Source of the DNA: Chelativorans xinjiangensis
GTDB taxonomy: Bacteria; Pseudomonadota; Alphaproteobacteria; Rhizobiales; Rhizobiaceae
Direction of reading: 5' to 3'
Length of the DNA stretch: 64,000 bases
NCBI RefSeq assembly: GCF_009812055.1
Contig: NZ_WQNH01000008.1
Span: 62,001 to 126,000 of the forward strand
The position numbers were made by a program, and so were the translations under genes. The notes under the pieces were generated by a model that worked only from the letters and a program-made list of their open reading frames with translations, was not told where the DNA came from and did no database searches. Shown piece after piece: positions 1 through 8,513 of this stretch (within the stretch, counting starts at the first letter, position 1; the number at the start of each line of letters is the position of its first letter).

Positions 1-675
1 CTTTCGGGCGGCCAGCAGCAGCGAGTTGCGCTTGCCCGCGCGCTTGTGTTCGAACCGAAGCTGGTGCTGATGGACGAGCCGCTGGGCGCGCTCGACAAGC
101 AGCTGCGCGAGCATATGCAGTTGGAGATCAAGCACATCCACGAATCGCTCGGCGTCACGGTCATCTACGTTACGCACGACCAGGGCGAAGCGCTGACCAT
201 GTCGGACCGCATCGCCGTGTTCAACGACGGCGTGGTCCAGCAGCTTGCCGCCCCCGAGGTGCTTTATGAAAAGCCGGAGAACAGCTTCGTCGCGCAGTTC
301 ATCGGCGAGAACAACACGCTGCTCGGCAAGGTCAAGGCCATAAACGAGGGCATCGCCCGGGTCGAGCTACCAGACGGTGAGGTCGTCGAGGCGCTGGCTG
401 TCAATGCCGGCCCCGGCGAGCGCACGCAGCTTTCGATCCGCCCGGAACGGGTGGAGATCGACCCCGACGAAAGCGTCTCCGATCACACGGTCACGGCGCG
501 TGTCGAAGAGGTGATCTATCTCGGCGACCATATCCGCACGCGGATGACGGTGGCCGGCAACAGCGATTTCGTCGTCAAGACCCGCAACCGGCTGGGCGCC
601 CGCCGTCTCGATCCCGGTGCTAGTGTGCGGGTCGGCTGGGCGACGGAAGACTGCCGCGCGCTCGATCACGAGTGA
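1..675 (+). CDS. Polyamine-type ABC transporter ATP-binding protein (5' end outside window)
   Basis: C-terminal part of an ABC ATPase that energises import through the permeases encoded downstream. The window opens on the signature motif LSGGQQQRVALARAL, followed by Walker B LVLMDEP and the switch histidine in YVTHDQ; Walker A lies upstream of the window. After the nucleotide-binding domain comes the family's C-terminal TOBE-like regulatory region (from about residue 110 of the visible part). PotA/FbpC-type ATPases look like this. The gene is followed by a binding protein and two permeases on the same strand, so it belongs to one importer operon. The polyamine assignment rests on similarity of the whole set to PotABCD; the actual substrate is not proven. 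Confidence 0.93.
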   Translation, partial: LSGGQQQRVALARALVFEPKLVLMDEPLGALDKQLREHMQLEIKHIHESLGVTVIYVTHDQGEALTMSDRIAVFNDGVVQQLAAPEVLYEKPENSFVAQFIGENNTLLGKVKAINEGIARVELPDGEVVEALAVNAGPGERTQLSIRPERVEIDPDESVSDHTVTARVEEVIYLGDHIRTRMTVAGNSDFVVKTRNRLGARRLDPGASVRVGWATEDCRALDHE

Positions 676-790
676 CGGCCAGCAGAGCGCTGTGGCGCAC
701 TGCGCGGACGAGGTCAGCCGGCGGCCTTAACGAACGAAGAACAATGCCGGCCACGTTTCCCGCGTGTTTTTCAAACCGCAGGAAAAACCA

Positions 791-825
791 AAACTGCAAA
801 AGGCCAAAAAACTGCAAAAGGCCAG
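791..825 (+). repeat. 18-bp-period tandem repeat in the ATPase-binding protein gap
   Basis: Two near-identical copies of AAACTGCAAAAGGCCAA lie at 791-807 and 809-825, about 25 bp before the binding-protein start. The gap (676-849) also has a small GCGC-tgtg-GCGC hairpin near 690-705. No promoter is obvious. The repeat sits just upstream of the ribosome-binding site AAGAGGAAGG, so it may affect translation or be simple replication slippage. Confidence 0.6.
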
Positions 826-849
826 AAACTTTAAGAGGAAGGTGCCAGT

Positions 850-1941
850 ATGAAACGCGTTCTTATCTTGACCGGCTCTGTCGCCGCAATCGCGCTGGGA
901 GGCGCGGTGGCGCAGGATCAGCAGCTGACAATCGTCTCCTGGGGCGGTGCCTACAGCAACTCCCAGATCAAGGCCTATCATGAGCCTTACACCGAGAAGA
1001 CCGGCGTCAAGATCGTCAACGAGGACAAGTCGGCCAACGCGCTTGCGGGCATCCGCGCGCAGGTCGAGGCCGACAACGTGACCTGGGACATCGTCGACAT
1101 GTTGCAGGCCGATGCCCAGCGCGCCTGCGACGAAGGCCTGCTGGAGATCGTCGATCACAACGAATGGCTTGCCCCTGCGCCGGACGGCACGCCGGCCTCG
1201 GAGGACTTCATCGAAGGCCAGCTCGGCGATTGCTACATCCCGCAGATCCTCTACGCGACCATGTTCGCCTACAACACCGAAGCGTTCCCGGACGGTGGTC
1301 CGCAAACGATCGAGGACATCTGGGACGTCGAGAAGTTTCCGGGCACGCGGGCGCTGCAGCAGATTCCGCAGAAGAACCTCGAATGGGCGCTGATCGCCGA
1401 CGGCGTGCCGGACGACGAGGTCTACGAGGTGCTCGCCACGCCCGAGGGCCAGGACCGTGCATTCGCCAAGCTCGACGAGATCAAGGATCACGTGATCTGG
1501 TGGTCGGAGGGTGCGCAGCCGCCGCAGATGCTGGCCGACAAGGAGGCGGTGATCGCCACCGCCTATAATGGTCGTATCTTCAACGCCCAGGTCAACGAGG
1601 ATCAGCCGTTCGAGATCGTCTGGGACCGCCAGATGCTCGAGTCCGACGGCTGGGTGGTGCCCGTCGGCAATGACGACAAGATGGAGCTCATCAGGGACTA
1701 CCTCTTTTTCGCCACCGACACGCAGCGCCTCGCCGACCAGGCCAAGTACATCTCCTACGGCCCGGCCCGTTCCTCCTCGGCGCCGCTCGTCGGCACGTTC
1801 GAGGATACGGATATCGACATGAAGCCACACATGCCGACCAATCCGGAGAACCTGGAGACAGCCGTCACCTTCGATGTCCAGTTCTGGACCGACTATGGCG
1901 ACGCGCTCGAAGAGCGCTTCAACGCCTGGGTCGCGGGCTGA
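850..1941 (+). CDS. Extracellular solute-binding protein of polyamine-type ABC transporter
   Basis: Periplasmic receptor (363 aa) that captures the solute and delivers it to the two permeases downstream. Residues 1-21 form a signal peptide (basic MKR, hydrophobic core, cleavage after AVA). The mature protein starts QDQQLTIVSWGGAY, typical of the PotD/PotF-like family 1 binding-protein group. It ends ALEERFNAWVAG, as full-length relatives do. The ATG is preceded by AAGAGGAAGG. The preceding ATPase gene is 174 bp upstream and the first permease follows after 73 bp. Binding-protein genes are often expressed above the rest of the operon; the longer upstream gap would fit that. Substrate (spermidine, putrescine or another cation) cannot be read from sequence. 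Confidence 0.93.
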   Translation: MKRVLILTGSVAAIALGGAVAQDQQLTIVSWGGAYSNSQIKAYHEPYTEKTGVKIVNEDKSANALAGIRAQVEADNVTWDIVDMLQADAQRACDEGLLEIVDHNEWLAPAPDGTPASEDFIEGQLGDCYIPQILYATMFAYNTEAFPDGGPQTIEDIWDVEKFPGTRALQQIPQKNLEWALIADGVPDDEVYEVLATPEGQDRAFAKLDEIKDHVIWWSEGAQPPQMLADKEAVIATAYNGRIFNAQVNEDQPFEIVWDRQMLESDGWVVPVGNDDKMELIRDYLFFATDTQRLADQAKYISYGPARSSSAPLVGTFEDTDIDMKPHMPTNPENLETAVTFDVQFWTDYGDALEERFNAWVAG

Positions 1942-2014
1942 CGACGGAGATTGCGGCGGGGCGCCTCGGCGCCCCGCCGATTCCCGGCGAACCGAGGGGA
2001 GACGGACGGCAGCC

Positions 2015-3280
2015 ATGGCATCGACGGACGGGGCAATAAAAGAACCGATTCTTGCGGCGGACGGCACGCCGCTGAAACAGGCCCTGCGGCGCTCGCAGGC
2101 GCGCGAGCGCCGAGCCGCGTTTTTGCTGGTAGCGCCGCTTCTCCTGTTCATACTGATCGTCTTCGCCGTGCCGATCGCCAGCATGATCTGGCGCTCCGTA
2201 TACAACCCCGAAGTCCGCAACTTCCTGCCGCAGACGGCCGCCGCCCTGCAGGAATGGGACGGCGAGGACGTGCCGCCGGAGCCGGTGTTCCAGGCCATGG
2301 CCGCCGACATGATCGTCGGCGTCGAAAAAAGGACGATCGGTCGTGCCGCCGCTCGCATCAACCGCGAGATCCCAGGGGCGCGCAGCCGCATGATGCGCAC
2401 GGCGCGGGAGGTCGACGAGTGGTCGGCGCCCTACCGCGAGAAGTTCCTCGAGACCGATGAGCGCTGGTCCGACCTCGACTTCTGGCGCCTCCTGAAGCGC
2501 GAGACCCGCCTCGTCACCCCTGCCTATTACCTCTTGGCGCTCGACTACGAATACACAGCCGACGGCGAGATCAGGCCGCGCCCCGAGGTTTACCGGATCT
2601 ACAAGGCATTGTTCTGGCGCACCGCGTGGATGAGCATGCTGATCACCGGAATCTGCATCCTGCTTGCCTACCCGATCTCCTACCTGATGGCCACGCAGCC
2701 GACCCGCCTCGCCAACCTGCTCCTCATCCTGGTCCTATTGCCGTTCTGGACCTCGCTTCTGGTCAGAACGTCCGCCTGGATCGTCCTCTTGCAGCAGCAG
2801 GGCGTCGTCAACGAGCTTCTCGTCGCGCTCAACGTTATCGATGAAGGAGGCAGGCTGCGGATGATCTACAACCGCACCGGCACCATCATCGCCATGACGC
2901 ACATCCTTCTGCCTTTCATGGTGCTGCCGCTCTATTCGGTGATGAAGACGATCCCGCCGAGCTACCTGCGCGCCGCCAAATCGCTCGGCGCGCACCCCTT
3001 CCGTGCCTGGTGGCGGGTCTATTTCCCGCTGACGATCCCGGGGCTGGCGGCGGGCTGCATCCTCGTCTTCATCCTGGCGATCGGCTACTACATCACGCCG
3101 GCGCTGGTAGGCGGCGACAGCGGCATATTCATCTCCAACCTGATCGCCCAGAACATGCAGGGATCGAGCGCCCAGCTAAAACTGGCCGCCGCGCTTGCCA
3201 CGATCCTCCTGGTCGCCGTGCTTGTCGTCTACTGGGTCTTCAACAAGCTCATCGGCGTCGACAAGCTGAAATTCGGATAA
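2015..3280 (+). CDS. ABC transporter permease, PotB-like, with long periplasmic loop
   Basis: Inner-membrane permease (421 aa), the first of the importer pair. TM1 spans about residues 34-58. It is followed by an unusually long hydrophilic stretch of about 140 residues before TM2 (about 204-225); PotB proteins of E. coli type have a much shorter loop here. The rest is a standard BPD permease core ending in the EAA-type cytoplasmic loop YLRAAKSLGAHPFRAWWRVY, which docks the ATPase. The start at MASTDGAIKE is chosen because GAGGGGAGAC lies upstream; longer in-frame starts overlap the binding-protein gene and give an implausible N-terminus. The next permease starts 10 bp after the stop. The loop is rich in charged residues and could contact the binding protein. 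Confidence 0.92.
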   Translation: MASTDGAIKEPILAADGTPLKQALRRSQARERRAAFLLVAPLLLFILIVFAVPIASMIWRSVYNPEVRNFLPQTAAALQEWDGEDVPPEPVFQAMAADMIVGVEKRTIGRAAARINREIPGARSRMMRTAREVDEWSAPYREKFLETDERWSDLDFWRLLKRETRLVTPAYYLLALDYEYTADGEIRPRPEVYRIYKALFWRTAWMSMLITGICILLAYPISYLMATQPTRLANLLLILVLLPFWTSLLVRTSAWIVLLQQQGVVNELLVALNVIDEGGRLRMIYNRTGTIIAMTHILLPFMVLPLYSVMKTIPPSYLRAAKSLGAHPFRAWWRVYFPLTIPGLAAGCILVFILAIGYYITPALVGGDSGIFISNLIAQNMQGSSAQLKLAAALATILLVAVLVVYWVFNKLIGVDKLKFG

Positions 3281-3290
3281 GGGGGCGGCA

Positions 3291-4142
3291 ATGGCAGCGC
3301 CATCATATGCAACGCCGGCCGAACGCATCTGGTACTATGCGTTCCGCGTCATCTGCGGGCTCATCTTCTTCTTCCTGATCGCGCCGATCATCGTCATCGT
3401 GCCGCTCGCCTTCAACGCGGAGCCTTACTTCACCTTCACGCGCGAGATGCTGGCGCTCGATCCGGAGGGATATTCGCTGCGCTGGTTCCGGGCCCTGCTC
3501 GGCTCGTCGGAGTGGATGGGCTCGATCCGCAATTCCTTCATCATCTCGATCTCGTCCACCATCATCGCCACCGCTCTCGGCACGCTGGCCGCCCTCGGCC
3601 TTAACCGGCGCAACATGCCGGCGCGCGGGCTCATCACGGCGATCCTGATCTCGCCGATGATCGTCCCGCTCATCATCACCGCCGCCGCGCTGTTTTCATT
3701 CTTCGCGCGCGCCGGGCTGGCGAACACCTTTCCGGGGATCATTCTCAGCCACGTGGTGCTCGGCACGCCGTTCGTCGTCCTCACCGTGACCGCCTCGCTC
3801 GCCGGCTTCGACGAGACGCTGATCCGTGCCTCGCAGAGCCTCGGCGCCAATCAGTCGCGCACCTTCTTTAAGGTCATCCTGCCGCTGCTCCTTCCCGGTG
3901 TCATAGCGGGCGCGCTGTTCGCCTTCGTCACCTCCCTCGACGAGGTGGTGATCGTCAACTTCATGGCGGGTCCGGCCCAGACGCCGATGACGGTGCGCAT
4001 GTTCTCCGGCCTGCGCGAGGAGATCAGCCCGACGATCCTGGCGCTCGCAAGCCTCCTGGTCGCGCTCTCGATCATCCTTCTGACCACGCTGGAGCTGATC
4101 CGCCGGCGCAACGAGCGCCTGCGCGGTATGTCGCCGGGGTAG
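3291..4142 (+). CDS. ABC transporter permease, PotC-like
   Basis: Second permease of the importer (283 aa). It has about six membrane segments, beginning with one at residues 15-40, and the EAA-type loop IRASQSLGANQSRTFFKVI that contacts the ATPase. Length and layout match PotC-family proteins. The ATG follows GGGGGCGGCA closely and lies 10 bp after the first permease, so the two are probably translated together. It is the last gene of the operon; the next gene (secB) converges on it from the other strand. Confidence 0.93.
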   Translation: MAAPSYATPAERIWYYAFRVICGLIFFFLIAPIIVIVPLAFNAEPYFTFTREMLALDPEGYSLRWFRALLGSSEWMGSIRNSFIISISSTIIATALGTLAALGLNRRNMPARGLITAILISPMIVPLIITAAALFSFFARAGLANTFPGIILSHVVLGTPFVVLTVTASLAGFDETLIRASQSLGANQSRTFFKVILPLLLPGVIAGALFAFVTSLDEVVIVNFMAGPAQTPMTVRMFSGLREEISPTILALASLLVALSIILLTTLELIRRRNERLRGMSPG

Positions 4143-4237
4143 AAGTGGGGCTCAACGGCCCTTTAATTTACCCGTTTTGATCGCCTGGACGTCGACACCC
4201 AGCCAACGGTCAGGAGGGCCGCAGGTACCGCATTCAG

Positions 4238-4271
4238 CAAAGAAAAGAGCCAGACGGTCCCGCCTGGCTCT
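4238..4271 (-). terminator. Rho-independent terminator after secB
   Basis: Inverted repeat AGAGCCAG (4246-4253) / CTGGCTCT (4264-4271) with a 10-nt loop. Read on the minus strand the stem is followed by TTTTCTTT, the classic form of an intrinsic terminator. It lies about 35 bp beyond the secB stop codon and so ends secB transcription; it may also limit read-through from the ABC operon on the other strand. Confidence 0.85.
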
Positions 4272-4306
4272 CCCGTTCTTTCCTGCTCGCGTATGCGCGG
4301 GCTGCC

Positions 4307-4819
4307 CTACGAAACCTGCACCTTGCTCTTCGCCTGCTCCTCGGCGATGCGCTGCTGGAACATGCGGGCGAAGTCGATCGGGTCGATCATCAGCGGCGGG
4401 AAGCCGCCGCCGCGCGTGGCATCCGCGATGATCTGCCGCGCGAAGGGGAAGAGCAGGCGCGGGCACTCGACGAACAGAAGCGGGAGTATATGCTCCTGTG
4501 GGAAGTTCTGGATGCGGAACACGCCGCCATAGATGAGCTCGACGTTGAACAGCACGTTCTTGTCGGCCTCCGCACGCGCCGTGAGCGTCAGGAGAACGTC
4601 GTAGTCGGCGCCGCCCAGCGGGTTGGCGTTCACGTTGACGTTGATGTTGATGGCCGGCGCCTTCTCGCGCTGGGTCAGCGAGCGCGGAGCGCCGGGGCTC
4701 TCGAAGGAGAGGTCCTTGATATACTGCGTCAGCACGTTCAGGCTGGGTTGCGCGCCGTTGCCTTCCGTCTTGGCCTCGGTTCCCTTGGCTCTTTCTTTTT
4801 CCTGCGGTTTGTTGGCCAT
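4307..4819 (-). CDS. secB: Protein-export chaperone SecB
   Basis: Cytosolic chaperone (170 aa) that holds preproteins unfolded and hands them to SecA. The SecB fold is recognisable from [21 protein letters not shown] near the N-terminus, the [12 protein letters not shown] strand and the C-terminal region [18 protein letters not shown]. The start at MANKPQEK is preferred over an upstream ATG because AAGGACTTGAGGCGG precedes it and the longer version adds 23 unconserved residues. A good terminator follows. The neighbour fxsA is upstream on the same strand; secB-fxsA-timA clustering is usual in rhizobia. Confidence 0.96.
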   Translation of the reverse strand: MANKPQEKERAKGTEAKTEGNGAQPSLNVLTQYIKDLSFESPGAPRSLTQREKAPAININVNVNANPLGGADYDVLLTLTARAEADKNVLFNVELIYGGVFRIQNFPQEHILPLLFVECPRLLFPFARQIIADATRGGGFPPLMIDPIDFARMFQQRIAEEQAKSKVQVS

Positions 4820-4920
4820 CCGCCTCAAGTCCTTGTCAAATGCGCTGAAGCGCGTTCCCATCGGTTGCGGCGCTGCTAGCATGGGCATGGCGGCAAAACA
4901 AGGCTGCGCCGTCGCAGCCG

Positions 4921-5418
4921 TCAGTCTTGCGGGCGGTCGGGTCCGCGCCAGGGCGACTTTCCGGGTTCGGAGCTGGAATAGTCGTCCATGTCGAGATCGA
5001 TGACCTTGTCACGCGGCTGTCTGCGGTCCTGGCCGCCTCCCGGCGGCGCCCCGGCGCCCACGACAACGATGCGGTCGCGCAGGAAGGCCCAGCCGATGTC
5101 GCGCACGGCGGGAATGAAAAGCAGGAATCCTAGTGTATCGGTGACGAACCCGGGCGTTAGGAGAAGGATGCCGGCGATGAGGATCATCACGCCATGCACC
5201 AGCTCTCGGCCCGGCACGCGGCCTTCGTTCAGCGTCTTCTGGACGCGGGAAAGCACGCCGAAACCCTGGATGCGCAGGAGGATGGAGCCGGCCACCGCAG
5301 TCGCCAGAACCAGTGCAAGAGTGGGCAAAACACCGATTTGTCCGCCGATCACCACAAAAACGGCGATTTCAAGAAGCGGAATGCTAAGTAAGAGAAATGG
5401 AACGATGGAGAAGGGCAC
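4921..5418 (-). CDS. fxsA: FxsA family membrane protein
   Basis: Small inner-membrane protein of 165 aa. Hydrophobic segments lie at about residues 3-22, 28-47 and 75-98, followed by an acidic/proline-rich cytoplasmic tail ending RGPDRPQD. The motif [22 protein letters not shown] is the FxsA hallmark. E. coli FxsA relieves exclusion of phage T7 by F plasmids; its normal role is unclear. The start is GTG at 5418 with only a weak ribosome-binding site, so the precise start is uncertain. It is divergent from timA, with about 195 bp between them. Confidence 0.9.
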   Translation of the reverse strand: MPFSIVPFLLLSIPLLEIAVFVVIGGQIGVLPTLALVLATAVAGSILLRIQGFGVLSRVQKTLNEGRVPGRELVHGVMILIAGILLLTPGFVTDTLGFLLFIPAVRDIGWAFLRDRIVVVGAGAPPGGGQDRRQPRDKVIDLDMDDYSSSEPGKSPWRGPDRPQD

Positions 5419-5612
5419 GTTTTTGGTCTAACCTCGCTAGATGGCGTCGGCGGCAAAGTCCGCCGAACCCCGGAGATAGGAACGCTCGCCGATAATTTGA
5501 ATGATCGGCATGCGCGTTCTATATGCATCGGTAACGCGGCGGCATGTGCCGCCGTCCCCGGCACGGCGCCTCGCGGCGGGTGCGAGACGACAGAGCGACT
5601 TGGCTATACAAC

Positions 5613-6323
5613 ATGGAATTCTTCGATTTCGGCACGATTTTCTTCTTGGTCGCGGCGGTCGTGATCTTCTTCCAGCTGCGCAACGTTCTCGGGCGCCGCA
5701 CGGGCAACGAGAGGCCGCCCTTCGATCCCTATACGGCCGGCCGCGCCCGCCGCACCGGTGAGGCCAAGGCGGACAAGTCCGACAACGTGGTCTCCCTGCC
5801 GCGGCGCAAGGGCGGCGTGGAGGCCGAGGACGGCTATGCGGCGGTCGACGCCGTCGCCGATCCTGGCACTCCGCTCAACAAGGGTCTGCGCTCCATCAAG
5901 GACGCCGATCCCTCCTTCGATCCCGCCGCCTTCGTGGAAGGCGCCAAGATGGCCTACGAGATGATCGTCATGGCTTATGCCGACGGCGACCGGCGCACGC
6001 TGAAGAACCTTCTGTCGCGCGAGGTCTACGAGGGCTTTGTCTCGGCCATCGACGATCGCGAGAAGCGCTCGGAGAAGATCGAGTCCTCCTTTGTCGGCAT
6101 CGACAAGGCGGCCCTCCTCGGCGCCGAGATGAAAGGCAGCGAGGCCCATGTCACGCTGCGCATCGTCAGCGAGTTGATCTCGGCCACGCGCGATAGCGCC
6201 GGCACCATCATCGACGGCGATCCGGAGACCGTGGCCGAGGTGAAGGACGTGTGGACCTTCGCCCGCGACACCCGCTCGCGCGATCCCAACTGGAAGCTGG
6301 TGGCCACCGAAGCTGAGGAATGA
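5613..6323 (+). CDS. Tim44/TimA family putative adaptor protein
   Basis: 236 aa protein with an N-terminal membrane segment (FGTIFFLVAAVVIFFQL, about residues 6-22), a basic linker, and a C-terminal Tim44-like domain from about residue 100 (FDPAAFVEGAKMAYEMIVMAYADGD). The mitochondrial Tim44 domain tethers Hsp70 to the import channel; bacterial TimA proteins are membrane-anchored relatives of largely unknown role. The start at MEFFDFGT is chosen because it gives the conserved N-terminus; upstream in-frame codons add a non-conserved basic stretch. It leads a co-directional group with mltA, smr and an xre gene. Confidence 0.88.
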   Translation: MEFFDFGTIFFLVAAVVIFFQLRNVLGRRTGNERPPFDPYTAGRARRTGEAKADKSDNVVSLPRRKGGVEAEDGYAAVDAVADPGTPLNKGLRSIKDADPSFDPAAFVEGAKMAYEMIVMAYADGDRRTLKNLLSREVYEGFVSAIDDREKRSEKIESSFVGIDKAALLGAEMKGSEAHVTLRIVSELISATRDSAGTIIDGDPETVAEVKDVWTFARDTRSRDPNWKLVATEAEE

Positions 6324-6367
6324 ACCGGTTGCAAGCGCGCGGGCGGCGGATGTGAGGAGAGGTTTTC

Positions 6368-7474
6368 TTGAGCCTTTCCGCCGTATTCACTCCCGCCACC
6401 TATAGCGATCTGCCCGGCTGGGGCGACGATGGCGCCTCGGCCGCATTCGCGGCCTTCGCCCGCTGCGCCCGCCACGCCGAAACCCGGCCTTACCGCACCG
6501 GCAGCCTCGGCGTCGCTGCGGAAGCCTTCGCGGATGCCTATGCCCGCGCCCGCAACACGCCGCAGCCGGCAGACGCCGCGGCGCGCGCCTTCTTCGAGCA
6601 ACATTTCCTTCCCTTCCGCATCCGGCCGGAGACAGCCGGAAGCGGCTTCGTCACCGGCTATTACGAGCCGGAGACCGAGGCCTCGCCGGTGCGGACCGGG
6701 CGTTTCCACGTGCCGCTCTATCGCCGGCCCGACGATCTCGTCGACATCGATCAAAAGAACCGGCCCGCCGGCCTCGACCCGTCCTTCGCCTTCGCCCGGC
6801 GCGACGGGGAGAAGTTTCTCGACTATCACGACCGCCAGGCGATCGACCGCGGCGCCCTTGCCGGCCGCGGCCTGGAGCTGTGCTGGCTGGCCGATCGGGT
6901 GGAGGCGTTCTACATCCACGTCCAGGGCGCCGCCCGGCTGAAGATGACCGACGGCAGCCGGAAGCGCGTCACCTACGCGGCCAAGACCGGCCACCCCTTC
7001 ACCGGCATCGGCCGTGTGCTGGCAAACCTCGGAGAGATCCCGCTCGAAGAGGTGACCATGCAGTCGATCCGCGCCTGGCTCGCCGGCAACCCGCACCGCG
7101 TGGATGAGATCCTGTGGCACAACAGGTCCTACATCTTCTTCCGCGAGACGCCGCTCGGAGACCCCGCCCTTGGGCCGGTCGCCGCCGCCAAGGTGCAGCT
7201 GGAGCCGGGGCATTCCATCGCCGTCGACCGCCTCTTGCACACGTTCGGCACCCCCTTCCTCATCGACGCTCCGAGCCTGCGCGAAGGTTTCGATAAGCCG
7301 TTCCGCCGGCTTATGATTGCCCAGGACACGGGGTCCGCCATCACCGGGGCGGCGCGCGGCGACCTTTTCATCGGCACCGGCAAGGCCGCCGGCGCTGTCG
7401 CCGGAAAGATCCGCCACCCGGCGGATTTCTACGCCCTCCTGCCGCGCGCGCTTGCCGAGGGACGGCGGCCATGA
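6368..7474 (+). CDS. mltA: MltA-family murein lytic transglycosylase
   Basis: 368 aa enzyme of the MltA family, which cleaves peptidoglycan glycan strands with formation of 1,6-anhydromuramic acid. The MltA domain holds TGYYEPE near residue 98 and the C-terminal 3D domain has AQDTGSAITGAARGDLFIG, where D320 matches the catalytic aspartate of E. coli MltA. The start is TTG, forced by an in-frame stop at 6353 and supported by GAGGAGAG. No lipobox or signal peptide is visible, unlike E. coli MltA, so its export route is unclear. The stop overlaps the smr start (ATGA). Confidence 0.92.
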   Translation: MSLSAVFTPATYSDLPGWGDDGASAAFAAFARCARHAETRPYRTGSLGVAAEAFADAYARARNTPQPADAAARAFFEQHFLPFRIRPETAGSGFVTGYYEPETEASPVRTGRFHVPLYRRPDDLVDIDQKNRPAGLDPSFAFARRDGEKFLDYHDRQAIDRGALAGRGLELCWLADRVEAFYIHVQGAARLKMTDGSRKRVTYAAKTGHPFTGIGRVLANLGEIPLEEVTMQSIRAWLAGNPHRVDEILWHNRSYIFFRETPLGDPALGPVAAAKVQLEPGHSIAVDRLLHTFGTPFLIDAPSLREGFDKPFRRLMIAQDTGSAITGAARGDLFIGTGKAAGAVAGKIRHPADFYALLPRALAEGRRP

Positions 7475-7998
7475 AACGCAAGCGCCTGACCGACGAAGAC
7501 CGCATCCTGTGGAGCCGCGTCGCCCGCACGGCGGTCCCGATGAAAGGAAAGGCGTTTCCCGACGAGGCGCTTGAGCCGCCTCCGGCGTTGGCCGGCAAGC
7601 GCCAGCGCCCCCTCGCACCGGCGGCGGAGCCGAATGCGGATATGTCCGCGGGCCCGGAACGACACCCGCGCAGGCTGGATGCGCCGACCCGCGAAAAGCT
7701 GGCCAAGGGCCGTCTCGACATCGCCGGTCGGGTCGACCTGCACGGCATGACGCAGGGGGAGGCGCATATCCTCCTCCTGTCCTTCCTGCGCCGGGCCTAT
7801 CAGGCCGACCGCCGCTACGTGCTGGTCATCACCGGCAAAGGCTCGTCCGGTGAAGGCGTGCTGCGCCGCGCCGTGCCGCAATGGCTCGCAACGCCGCCCT
7901 TCCGCGCCATCGTCGGCGGCTACGAGGAGGCGGCCAGGCACCATGGCGGCGGCGGCGCGCTCTACGTGCGCCTGCGCCGCCGGGGAGGCGGGCGATGA
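7471..7998 (+). CDS. Smr/MutS2-C domain protein
   Basis: 175 aa protein whose C-terminal half is an Smr domain, starting at LHGMTQGEAHILL (residues 90-102) and including the nuclease-associated VLVITGKGSSGEGVL loop. Stand-alone Smr proteins bind nucleic acid and several act as RNA or DNA endonucleases. The N-terminal 80 residues are basic, proline/alanine-rich and probably disordered. It overlaps both mltA and the following xre gene by 4 bp, so the three are translationally coupled. Confidence 0.9.
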   Translation: MKRKRLTDEDRILWSRVARTAVPMKGKAFPDEALEPPPALAGKRQRPLAPAAEPNADMSAGPERHPRRLDAPTREKLAKGRLDIAGRVDLHGMTQGEAHILLLSFLRRAYQADRRYVLVITGKGSSGEGVLRRAVPQWLATPPFRAIVGGYEEAARHHGGGGALYVRLRRRGGGR

Positions 7999-8375
7999 CG
8001 CCTTTCGCCGCAAAGATACGCCAGATGCGCCGTGCGCGCGGCCTCACCCAGAAGGAGATGGCGGCCGCCCTCGGCGTGAGCCCGGCCTACCTTTCCGCCC
8101 TCGAGCACGGTCGGCGCAGCCCACCCAACTGGGCCATGGTCCAGAAGATCATCGGCTTTTTCAACGTCATATGGGACGAGGCGGACGAACTGCAGCGCCT
8201 TGCCACGCTCTCGCATCCCCGTGTCGTGGTCGACACCGCCGGTCTCTCGGACAAGGCCACCGCCCTCGCCAACCTGGTCGCCCGTCATATAGCCGAGCTT
8301 GATGAGAAGGAACTGGCGCGCCTTTTTGACGAGCTAGAGGGAATTTTGGAGAAGAAGCGGAAGAAGACGGAATAG
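7995..8375 (+). CDS. XRE-family helix-turn-helix regulator
   Basis: 126 aa protein with a Cro/CI-type HTH at residues 3-60 (IRQMRRARGLTQKEMAAALG, then VSPAYLSALEHGRR). The C-terminal part is acidic and helical, ending in a lysine run (EKKRKKTE). Start ATG overlaps the smr stop by 4 bp. In rhizobia an XRE gene commonly closes the timA-mltA-smr group; its targets are not known. No operator is recognised nearby. Confidence 0.88.
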   Translation: MTPFAAKIRQMRRARGLTQKEMAAALGVSPAYLSALEHGRRSPPNWAMVQKIIGFFNVIWDEADELQRLATLSHPRVVVDTAGLSDKATALANLVARHIAELDEKELARLFDELEGILEKKRKKTE

Positions 8376-8394
8376 AGACCCGAACGATCGTGGG

Positions 8395-8504
8395 CTCGAC
8401 AGGTTCGCCATGAGGGTTCAGGTCTCGCTGCACCTACTCTGCGACGTTGAAGCGGCACCAAGGTCGCAGTAGCCCTCATGGTGAGCTTGTCGAACCACGA
8501 GGGC
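8395..8504. repeat. Inverted pair of CTTGTCGAA-type palindromic repeats
   Basis: The gap between xre and the DUF1402 gene holds two copies, in opposite orientation, of a repeat with core CCCTCATGGTGAGCTTGTCG. The right copy (8472-8504) folds as GCCCTC-A-TGGT ... ACCA-C-GAGGGC; the left copy (about 8392-8421) is its diverged inverse (GGCTCGACAGGTTCGCCATG). A related element occurs at 12934. Such intergenic elements are common in alphaproteobacteria and resemble REP sequences. Here it may also serve as a bidirectional terminator between converging genes. Confidence 0.75.
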
Positions 8505-8513
8505 GCTCGGTCC

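Noticed and set aside
727..2400. 557-codon minus-strand open frame across the binding-protein gene
   Set aside because: Antisense shadow of a well-supported gene in high-GC sequence; no family feature or ribosome-binding site.
6026..7618. Long minus-strand open frame over timA and mltA
   Set aside because: Shadow of two recognised genes; arginine/glycine-rich composition typical of antisense frames.
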